Assembly: GCA_020631735.1 (NCBI GenBank)
Contig: CM036231.1
Coordinates: forward strand, 1,701,831-1,765,830
Direction of reading: 5' to 3'
From: Saccharum officinarum
Lineage: Eukaryota > Streptophyta > Magnoliopsida > Poales > Poaceae
Length of the DNA stretch: 64,000 bases
The translations under genes were made by a program, and so were the position numbers. Position 1 is the first letter of the stretch; each line of letters starts with the position of its first letter. Positions 55,001 through 64,000 of the stretch are shown here, piece after piece. A model generated the notes under the pieces. It did not search any database, had not been told where the DNA came from, and worked only from the letters and a program-made list of their open reading frames with translations.

Positions 55001-56516
55001 ATCTCCCCCTTGATGAGTGCATTGTCAACACCAATACACGAACAACTTGAGCAAAAGAAAAATAAAAAGAAGAGAAAAAAAGAGCTCAACCAAATGACCA
55101 AAAGCCAAAGAAAAGCCGAAACAGGTCATTTGAATGAGCAAAACTTGGTCCCCAAAGACATGAGCAACGGCTCGACGCAACCAAGTAAAACAAAGCTAGC
55201 CCTCAAGAATAGGCAACGGGCTCAACACCACTAGCAAAGCTCGAAAAGCCGAAAAACTGCTAGACCCTCCAGAAGAGGCAAAGGCTCAACACATCTAGCA
55301 AGCAAAAGCAACTCAAGTGCAACTCCCCCTAAACAAATGCAATCTCACTCAAATGAATGCATATCTCTACTTTGGGTGGAATTGGAACCTTCTCCCCTTG
55401 TTGACAACTTGTCCTCCTTGTTGACATGGTGAGTGTGACATATCTCTCCCCCTTGTTGACACATGCACTTATCAAGCTAGAGCTCAAGGATTGCAACTCC
55501 CCCTTAAAGCATGCTATGGATGCAAAAATGTATAAATGCAAAAGCTTCAAGATTATAGCAAGTAAATTGAAAGAATGCTCTAGCTGATGCTGTCAGGTAT
55601 ACATTGCAACAAATACCAGTGCTAGCAAATGCTCAAAATGACCAAGTGAGATGAAATAAGGTATTTTAGCAAGTTTGATCAAGTTTGAGCAAGTAAAAGA
55701 GGGTTCACCACCAAATAAGCACATAGCAAAATAGATAGGAGATCAACCTTGTGCTACACATGTATGCAAAGTGAACTACCCCAAACAAAGTTCACACATC
55801 ATGTCATGAGACAAACTTGTGATTTGATCACATTTTTAGATATCAATTGAATTTTATCGGAGTTATGCAGCTTATCACCAAAGTTTGTCAAACAAATGTG
55901 TGCAGGAGGTTATCGATGCCATCAAAACCTGACTTATCGATCATGTCAAGCCTATGCCATAAGCAATCAGAAGCTTAAGACAGTGATCTCGGTATCCATT
56001 ACAGAGCACAAGTCCACCCTTAAGTGCAATAGAGAGCTATCTCGATACTCTGACATAGGACAACAAAGACCCATCTTGATCTTTTCATACCTTTTTTTAA
56101 AGTTTTAGCATAAATTCAAGTTTCTCAAGCAAGTGTGTAACTCAAGGTATGAGCCGTAGCAACTAAGCATATATATGAAGCAGAAAAGGGTTCTCGACAC
56201 ACCTACACCTGCTAGTTGCCACAAGTAGTGGTGAACATGTTTCAAATTTCTTCAGGTGTTATTCAAGTTCACAATTGAGAAAAGAACATTTTAGCTTATA
56301 TCAAGAGATCAAAGTGAGCCTAAGCAAAGTACATCATGTATATCCATAACATCCCCAATAAGAGCAGTGTCAATCTAGCTACTATATATAAGGATAAAGC
56401 TCAAGATGCAATATAAAACATGATGATATGATATGCAAATATGATACAAAAGCAAAATCAAAAGCTAAACTAAAAAGAAAACCAAAGCTAGAATACAAGA
56501 TCCAAAACTTTCCAAA
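55001..56516 (-). other. Non-coding 3' region with multiple purine tracts
   Basis: CTCCCCCTTG-type tracts (AAGGGGGAG on the element strand) occur near 55004, 55322, 55393, 55446 and 55497, several followed by TTGACA. Clusters of PPT-like motifs upstream of the 3' LTR are known for Sireviruses. No coding capacity is seen. Confidence 0.65.
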
Positions 56517-59500
56517 CTAAAAAGGGAAGCAAACTCCAAGCTCTCCTCGCAAGCGAGCAAACTGGGCTTGGTCAAGGGGTTTGATGAAGATATCTGCGAG
56601 CTGGTTGTGGGTGTCAACATGAATAAGGTCAATGTCCCCTTTCTCATAGTGGTCTCGCAAGAAGTGAAAACGGACCTCTATGTGCTTGGTTTTGGAGTGG
56701 AGAACGGGGTTTTTGGCTACACATATGGCACTGGTGCTATCATAGAATAAAGACACTCGCCTAAACTCTAAGCCATAGTCTCGCAAAGTAGCAACCATCC
56801 AAAGCAACTAGTAACAGCAAGCAGCAGCAGCAACATACTCAGCTTCTGTGGTGGATTGGGCTACAGTGGACTGCTTAAGAGAGGACCAAGACACAAGTAA
56901 AGACCCAAGAAACTGACAAGTCCCAGAAGTAGACTTCCTCTCAGTACGACAGCCAGCATAATCCGCATCAGAGTAACCACAAAGAGAAAGAGAGGAGGAA
57001 GCCGAAAACCAAAGACCAAATTCGGGTGTGAAACGAAGGTATCTCATGATCCACTTGATGGCTTGACTATGCGATGTGCGCGGTGAAGACTGAAAGCGCG
57101 CGCACAAGCAGACCGCGAACTGGATGTCCGGTCTCATCGCCGTCAGGTACAGCAACGATCCGATCATGCTTCAGTACTCCTTCTGGTCCACAGCTTCTCC
57201 TTCCTTGTCCTCGTCCAGGGCCGTCGTGGTCGACATGGGCGTCGAAAGAGGCTTGGCCTCGCCCATATCAAACTTTCTCAGAAGATCCTTGGTGTACTTG
57301 CCTTGGTGCATGAATATTCCTTCACGTGTTTGCTTGATTTGCAGCTCGAGTAAGAATGTCAACTCGCCCATCATGCTCATCTCGAATTCCCTGCTCATAG
57401 TCTCAGAAAACTTTGCAACAAGAGCGTGAGAGGAACCACCAAAAATGATATCATCCACGTAAATCTAAACTAAAAGTGTGTCAGTGCCTTGCTTGAGGAG
57501 AAATAAAGTTTTATCTACGGAACCCATCTTAAAGCCCTTAGCAAGCAAGAAGGCTTTCAAACGCTCATACCAAGCTCTCGGGGCTTATTTCAATCCGTAC
57601 AAGGCTTTGTGGAGTTTGTAAACATGGTTGGGATACTTGGGATTTTCAAAGTCAGGGGGTTGTCTCACATACACCTCTTCCTCTATGTACCCATTCAAAA
57701 AGGCGCTCTTCACATCCATTTGATACAGCTTGAACCCTTTTGAAGCTGCATAAGCTAAGAGCATCCTTATGGCCTCGATACGAGACACAGGAGTAAAGGT
57801 TTCTTCAAAGTCTACTCCCTCTTTTTGACAAAACCCTTGAGCCACTAGTCTAGCCTTGTTCCTCACCACTACCCCATCATCACTTTGCTTGTTCTTGAAA
57901 ACCTATTTTGTACCTATAGGGTGACACTCAGGTGGAGGTGGAACTAAGACCCAGACTTCATTCCTTTCAAAGTTCTGTAACTCCTCATGCATAGCATTGA
58001 TCCAATCGGGATTAGAAAGTGCGTGTCCAATATTTTGTGGCTCGAAATTAGCGACAAATGCGGAATGAGTGAAATGTGAGATTTCATATGACCTTGAGTG
58101 TGTAACACGCTAACTGATGTCGTCGATCATAGTTTGAGGCGGGTGGTGACGCTGGATGTGCCGAGGGGCTTCCCTTAAAGATGTCGCCTCCCCCTCAACA
58201 ACTGCTAGGGCCTTCTCAGGTGCAGCCGGCGTAGGCTGAGGAGGCAGCTCGTGCGGACCCCATGTAGTGGAAGAAGATGGCTCTGGTCCATGAGCTGAAG
58301 TGGTTGTCGTAGACTCGACTGGAACAACAGAAGAGATCGGCTCTGCATCTCCCCAATCAGCATCTTCCTCATTCTCCTCAACGAAGATGCTCTCACCAAT
58401 CTCTTGATCACCTGCACTTTTAAAGACAGGAACAGAACAAGGCATGGTCTCGTCGAAAGTGACTTCACAAGTCTCTATGACTCGGTTAGTTTCAAGATTA
58501 AGTACTCAATATGCATGAGAATGTGAAGCATAACCAAGAAAGACACCATCAGAGGATCGAGACTCAAATTTGTCTAAGTTACCTTGTTTCAGAATAAAGC
58601 ACCTACATCTAAACACTCGAAAATGGTTCACCTTGGGTAGTCAACCGAATCACAGCTTATAAGAAGTTTTCTTCATGAAGGCTCGATGAAAAATGCTATT
58701 GGAAACATGACACGCGGTGTTGATCGCTTCGGCCCAATATCTCCTAGGAGTCCTATGCTCATCGAGCATTGTCCTAGCCATCTCAACAAGGGTCCGATTC
58801 TTGCGCTCAACAACACCATTTTGCTAAGGGACATAGGGAGAGAAAAACTGATGCTCGAGGCCCAAAGAAGCACAAAAGGTTTTAAAATGAGTATTTTTGA
58901 ATTCTGTGCCATTGTCACTACGAATCGCTCTCATGGCATTCTTAGGGAACTCATTTTGCAACCGAAGAATTAAATCCCGAGTATGTGAAAAAGCCTCATC
59001 CTTACCCTCCATGAAAAACACCCAAGAGTAGCGAGAAAAATTGTCCACGATCACTAGAACGTACCACTTCCCACCCTCTGACCGAACTCGAGCTAGACCA
59101 ACTGTGTCCATGTGAAGTAGCTCGCCAGGTTCCTTGGTCATGACTTGATTCACAGGTGGATGAGAAGCGGCAACCATCTTCCCGTGACGACAAGGGTGAC
59201 ACACCAAATCCTTCTCTAATTTCAACTTAGGCAATCCTCAGATTAGATTAAGTGAGCTCAACCTAGCTAGTAAGTTAAAACTCAAGTGACCAAGTCTCCT
59301 ATGCCACTTCCAAAGCTCAGAGGAAGATCTGGCCACCAAACATCGAGAAGAGCCAAAGGAATGAGAAAAATCAGCTCGAAAGACACGGTCAAAAGGAACA
59401 ATCTGGCAAACAAGATTTCCCTGAGAGTCAAGAACTCAAGACAAGCCGATCTTAAAGCGCACTTCAAAGCCATCTTGAAGGAGTTGTGAAATAGAAAGCA

Positions 59501-59949
59501 AGTTGAAATGCAAGTTTGAAACAAAAGCAACATTCTTCAAGACAAAACTCTCGTTGACCCAAATGGTCCCACGAGAAAGCACCTTACCTTTGTTGTTGTC
59601 CCCGAATGTGATGTACTCCTTACATTGCACGGGGTCGAGGCTAGAGAACCATTTTGAACTTCCGGTCATGTGGCGTGAACAGCCGGAATCAATGAGCCAT
59701 ATGTTCTCTAGGCCTCCGTCCTGCATCAATAGAAGGACATGGGATGAGCAAATGGCGTAACACTGGGTTTAGTAAACTATGGAGAATACCAGTGTTGGCT
59801 CATTTGCCCTAGAAAAGTGTTAGGAAAAAACCAAACATGTCATGTCCCATTTGAGGAAAGCGGGCACCACGTGGGGGAAAACGTGGTCCGCTAGAGCTGT
59901 AGGACTGAAAGCCACTACCACGAGGTCCAAAGTCATATTGATTATGACC
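56517..59949 (-). pseudogene. Sirevirus pol (protease-integrase-RT-RNase H) with stops
   Basis: Protease WLIDSGCSRHMTG (about 59700); integrase with LLHMDTVGLARV, IRSDNGTEFKN and, after a stop at the YVP position (58824), QNGVVERKNRT; RT with KARLVAQGFCQKEG, MDVKSAFLNG, a stop between GLK and APRAW (57585), then another just before the catalytic VDDIIFGG (57462); RNase H with YSDADYAGC, TTEAEYVAA, a stop near 56808, and TKHIEVRFHF. The order and motifs identify copia pol. Several in-frame stops make it non-functional in cis. Confidence 0.87.
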
Positions 59950-61990
59950 TGTGAAAGCCCAAGTTTGGTTTTGGTAATTAATGACACCAAGTTGCTAATG
60001 TCATGTGTTAAGTGTTTTGAGTTAGGCATAAGCAACACATGTGATGAAGGTGTATGTGGCAAGGAGTGGTGGCCATAAGATCACAAAGAGATGGTGCATG
60101 GACATGAAATGATGATCATGGTGGAGATGCACATAATATGAAGGACATGATGATCAAGTGTAGGAGAAGGATCTAAGAGGCAAGGCAAAGGTATAACCAT
60201 AGGGGTTTTCCTTTTGCCGGTCTAAAATGAGTAGAGAAGTGATTGACCGGGTTTAGGATACATAGCCGACTATCAAGAGGGGCAATCACGGTTAGCTCAG
60301 AAATCAAGTGCCACTAGATCATTGTCTTGAGCATATGCATTAGGATCTAGTAAAAGAGCTAACATAACACCTTGAGAAATGTTTGTGAAATGATAACACA
60401 CATGCACATGGTGGTGTACACTTGGTGGTGTTAGCACATTTGCGAAGGCGGTGGTGTTTAAGCGGTAGAGAGGGGTTTGGGTTCCTCTCTCCCTCCCGCC
60501 GAGCTTGCGAGGCAGGATTCAGCGCCTTTTGGGGAAGTGAAACGCCTATTTTCTATTGCGCCAGAAGTCGGAAAAGAAACGGAGGCGAACGGAGGTCACT
60601 GTGGTGACCAGACGCTGCACCGGACGCGGTCACGGTTTGACCAGCGCGTCTGGTCAGTTCATTCGGTCAGTACGCCTAGGGTTAGTGACCGGACGCTGGT
60701 CTTGCCTGACCAGCACATCCGGTCAGTTCACCTGTGCGCAGAAGCAGAGTGAGCGACCGGCGCGTCCGGTCCTTCACGGAACCGGCACGTCCGGTCAGGC
60801 GTCTAGAGGGGCAGAGCGCAGCGGAGTGATGATCAGACGCGGGGCGCGTTCGGTCACGTACGATCGGACGCGTCCGGTCGTTGAGGGAGCTTACTAGACT
60901 CAAACCGGACGCTGGCACTGCCGCGTCCGGTCATTCGCTAGGGCGTGTCCGGTCGTTGCTTCGCGGGCTCGCGGTGCTGAGCGATCGGCGCGTCCGGTCA
61001 GTTGACCAGCGCGTCCGGTCATACGCTAGAGCGCGTCCGGTCATAGCAACGGTAACTTCTGACGTGCACTGTTCACGCTTGTCCTGTAGTGACTGGACGC
61101 GTCCGGTCACCCCGACAGGTGCGTCCGGTCATCCCGTTTTTGAACTGCGTCGTCCGTAACGGCTAGCTGCGTACCCCTTCGTTATAAATAGACGTTGGCC
61201 AGGGTTTGAGGGTAACTCTTGCACATTTTGAGACCTAGAGACATACTTTGAGCTAGAGAACAACCCCTCCACTCATCTCCTTGCATAGTTGCACATCTTG
61301 TGTGAGATTGAGTGAGATTCAAGTGCATTGCTTGAGAGTTGCATTCTAGAGGCACTTATTCTTCGAGTTGCTGCGGATTTCTTGTTACTCTTCCGTGTTT
61401 CCCGACACGGTAGACGGCTTGGAGCAGCGGAGGTGATTGAGCTCGCAATTGGAGATTGTTGGAGCCTTCACCAAGTGTTGTAAGGGGTTCTTGATCCTTC
61501 CCCGCGGGAGTTCGCAAATTGGATACTCTAGTGGAGCTCGTGGCTTGGAGGATCCCCATCTTGTGTGCGGTTGTGCGTTGCCCGCCGAGGGCTCGACTTT
61601 TGATAGTCGATTAGCTCGCAAACCGACAAGTGGGTGTATCGCCACAACGGGGAGTAGCTTGCCGGGAAGCAAGTGAACCTCGGGATAAATTCTTGTGTCA
61701 TTCTCTTCGTGAGGATTTCTCTTATGTCATTGATTGATTAGTACTTCTCATCTCTACACGGCGGTATAATCACTCCAAGCTCTTCTCTCGTATTACTTCT
61801 TGTTTCTAGCTTGTAGTTGTTGTTGTGTTTAGTGGATAGCCTTGTACTAGACTTGTGTAGGTGGCTTGCTTAATTAGTTAGAGCTAGTGCTTTCGCTTCA
61901 CCACCTTTCGTACTAACTTGTGGTTAAGTAATTCTTGTAGAAGTTTTAATTAGGCTATTCACCCCCCCTCTAGCCTATTTGGACTTTACA
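59950..61990 (+). repeat. 5' LTR of the plus-strand Sirevirus
   Basis: Begins TGTGAAAGCCCAAGTTTGG and ends GGACTTTACA. About eleven GCGTCCGGTCA-like words occur at 60640-61130. TATA-like TTATAAATAG at 61180 follows them. Confidence 0.85.
61180..61190 (+). promoter_or_regulatory. Putative TATA box of the Sirevirus LTR
   Basis: TTATAAATAGA directly downstream of the GCGTCCGGTCA cluster, about 800 bp before the LTR end, a plausible position for the U3/R boundary. Confidence 0.55.
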
Positions 61991-61992
61991 AG

Positions 61993-62005
61993 TGGTATCG
62001 GAGCC
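61993..62005 (+). promoter_or_regulatory. Primer binding site of the plus-strand Sirevirus
   Basis: TGGTATCGGAGCC, two bases after the LTR, tRNA-Met type with one mismatch. Confidence 0.75.
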
Positions 62006-62050
62006 GAGGCACCGTTTATTTGAGGCTTAACAACCTACGGTGAAAAAGAA

Positions 62051-64000
62051 ATGGCTTAATTAAGCTTGCACATCAACAACACCAAGAAGGCACCTCACTT
62101 TGATGGCACAAATTATACATATTGGAAGGTTAAGATGACCGCACACCTAAAGTCAATCAATAGAGAAGTGTGGAAGGTCACTGAAATAAAATTTGAGGTT
62201 GCTAATCCAGAAGCACCTACACCGGTGGAAGAGAAGAAGCTCCAATGCAATGACATTGCCATTAGTGCTCTTCATGAGGCATTATATGACAAGACATTTG
62301 AGCAAGTAAAGAACATAGAGATTGCTCATGATGCTTGGGCCAAGCTAGAAGAAACATTTGAGGGCACTGAAGGCACAAAGACCGCTAAAGCATATATCTT
62401 GCAAGAAAAATTTTCAAGCTGCAAGATGCAAGATGATGAGAGTGTACCGGAGATGTTTCATAGGTTGCAAGTCATTGTTAATGAACTCAAGGCACTTGGT
62501 GAGGAGGTCAAGGACAATCAATTCTCTATGAAGTTCTTGAGAAGTCTACCCAAGAGATTTGATACATTGATTACCGTGCTAGTGAGGACTACATTGAAGG
62601 ATTCAACTCCTCAACAAATATTCCAAGAAGTGATGACCGATGATTCATATAGAGAAGATGATGAGAAGGATGAGTTGGTTAAGAAGAAGAAGGAAAATGA
62701 GAAGAAAGATGATGAAAAGAAGAAGAGTGTGGCATTCAAAGCCACCACATCTAAGGGCAAATCCAAGATTAAATCATCAAGTGATGAAGACTCAAGCTCT
62801 TGTGATAGTGATGACATTGATGAGAAGATGGCTCTCTTTGTCAAGCAATTTGGTAAATTCATGAAGAAGAAAGGCTATCGTGCAAGAAGGAGGAAGAACT
62901 CATCAAAGAAGAATGAGCATACCATGATATATTTTAGATGTCATAGCAAGGACCATCTCATTGCAAAGTATCCTTATGATAGTGATGATGAAGATGCTAT
63001 CAAGAAGAAGAGGAAGAAGCAAAAGAAGAAGCTAGAGAAGAAGGAAAGCTCTTATAAGAAGAAAAATGATTCTCATGTTGCTACATGGGATAGTGATGAT
63101 TCCTCAAGTGATGATGAGGATGACAACAAGAGCAAGAAGAAGAGATATGCTAGCATTACCATCCAAGAGAAGGTCTCCCTCTTCGACACTCCATCGTGCT
63201 TCATGGCTAAGGCCGCTAAGGTATCATCCGACGATGAGAGTGATCATGATAATGCTAGTGATAGTGATGAAGAAGAATTCACTAAAGATGAACTAATCAC
63301 TATGCTAGAAGATTGCACTCAACATTTTAAAGAATCTAGAAAGGAGTGCAAGGGCTTGCTTAAAGAAAAGAAAAACCTTATGCAAGAACTTGATGAGCTT
63401 AGGGCATCTTATGAGAGTCTAAAGGTAGACCATAAGAAGCTTCAAAAGTCTCACACTAAGCTTGAAGAAGCTCATTCCTCTCTAGTTGAAAAATGTGAAA
63501 ATATGCCAACTAATGTTGAAAAAGCTAAAACTTGCAACATAGGCATATCATGTGATATAATTGATGAAACTTTTCATAAGCCTATTGTTGTTTCTCTCAC
63601 TAACCCTTCATGTAGCTCATCTACATTATCCTCATCTAGTAGTGACGGTTTCACTTATGACTCCACACTAATAGTTGAGAATGAAAATCTCAAGAAGGAG
63701 GTAAAAGAGCTCAATCACACATTAGCTAAGGCTTATGGTGGTGAGGACCGCTTTGTGAAGAACAATGGTAGCTATTGCAAAAGTTGTAAGCAAGTAGGTC
63801 ACATAGAGCAACATTACATGAACAAGAAATCCAATGCAAATGTATCCTCAATTAAGTTTGATTCTTTCTATATGCTTACCAAGGGTATAAATGGTGTTCA
63901 CGCTAAGTTCATTGGTGCACCATGGATGGGCTCAAAGAAGAAAGCCATTTGGGTACCAAAGAGCTTAGTCTCTAACCTTGGAGGACCCAAACAAGTTTGG
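62051..64000 (+). CDS. Sirevirus gag (start of gag-pol), open to the window edge, early stop
   Basis: ATG 62051 is followed at the third codon by TAA; from 62060 the same frame stays open for about 647 codons to the end of the window. It reads NNTKKAPHFDGTNYTYWKVK (the typical copia gag start), then the gag core with EEVKDNQFSMKFLRSLPKRF. A Lys/Glu/Asp-rich region follows. The first zinc knuckle is altered (YFRCHSKDHLIAKYPY, two Cys lost). Next come acidic Ser/Asp repeats, a predicted coiled coil (LKEKKNLMQELDEL..), and a second knuckle (YCKSCKQVGHIEQHY, last Cys lost). The early stop and the damaged knuckles suggest it is no longer functional, although the frame is otherwise intact. Confidence 0.82.

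Larger units (their letters stand above)
53300..59949 (-). mobile_element. Sirevirus-type Ty1/copia element, antisense, decayed, interrupted at 59949
   Basis: Reading leftward on the minus strand: end of gag (GRG..FPPRGARFPQMGHD-type), protease, integrase, RT, RNase H, a long non-coding 3' region with repeated purine tracts, then a 1.7-kb LTR. A second Sirevirus begins at 59950 and separates this body from its 5' part, which lies beyond the window. Confidence 0.8.
59950..64000 (+). mobile_element. Sirevirus-type Ty1/copia element, plus strand, truncated by the window edge
   Basis: A 2,041-bp 5' LTR, a PBS and a long gag frame inserted into the pol/gag junction of the antisense Sirevirus. pol and the 3' LTR must lie to the right. 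A long coiled-coil-rich gag and a large CpG-rich LTR fit the Sirevirus group. Confidence 0.82.

Noticed and set aside
60600..61140. Regularly spaced GCGTCCGGTCA words as a CRISPR-like array
   Set aside because: Spacing is irregular, the words are imperfect, and they sit inside a plant LTR. It is a regulatory-type repeat array, not CRISPR.

Overview
The window looks like repeat-rich nuclear DNA of a grass, most likely a panicoid (Andropogoneae-type) species. The signs are intron-containing plant genes with GC-rich first exons, Tourist-like MITEs with the GGCC..TGTTTAG terminus, Ty3/gypsy, Ty1/copia (Ale/Retrofit-like and Sirevirus) and very large LTR elements, a CACTA element with TTTAGCGTCAGA subterminal repeats, and a tRNA-derived SINE. 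No bacterial or organellar features were seen. The species assignment is inference.

Host genes are few. They are the 5' four exons of a heparanase-like GH79 gene (minus, cut by the left edge, 18-973); an apparently intact single-exon SAM-domain gene (plus, 30843-31622); a nodulin-like/MFS transporter gene (minus, 33482-35957) that lacks an in-frame ATG and an internal exon; and a truncated 2-oxoglutarate dioxygenase gene (plus, 51574-52130).

The rest is mostly nested transposons. From 2326 to about 26368 there is a decayed Ty3/gypsy chromovirus. It was hit by a 536-bp DNA element (4599-5134) and by an antisense 4.1-kb solo LTR (TSD CCAAA, ends 6254 and 24257). That solo LTR was in turn split by a 13.9-kb non-coding large retrotransposon derivative (LARD, 7819-21722, TSD ATGGA, 5.2-kb LTRs, 3.5-kb internal domain). 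Boundaries and target duplications close for both inner layers, so the order of events can be read.

From 26.8 to 38.1 kb lie a 1.07-kb solo LTR (TSD CCGTG), a hAT-like element (TSD GTCTGACC) and many MITEs among the SAM and MFS genes. From 41.9 to 51.5 kb a 4-kb non-autonomous CACTA element (TSD ATT) sits inside another short-TIR element. It carries a full-length copia element (44764-49772, TSD CTTAT, identical 129-bp LTRs, uninterrupted 1479-aa gag-pol, but DSR instead of DSG at the protease active site). From 53.3 kb to the end, a decayed antisense Sirevirus is interrupted by a second, plus-strand Sirevirus whose 2.04-kb LTR and gag run off the right edge.

The window is therefore best read as an insertion history: young elements inside older ones, with two of the four host genes damaged.
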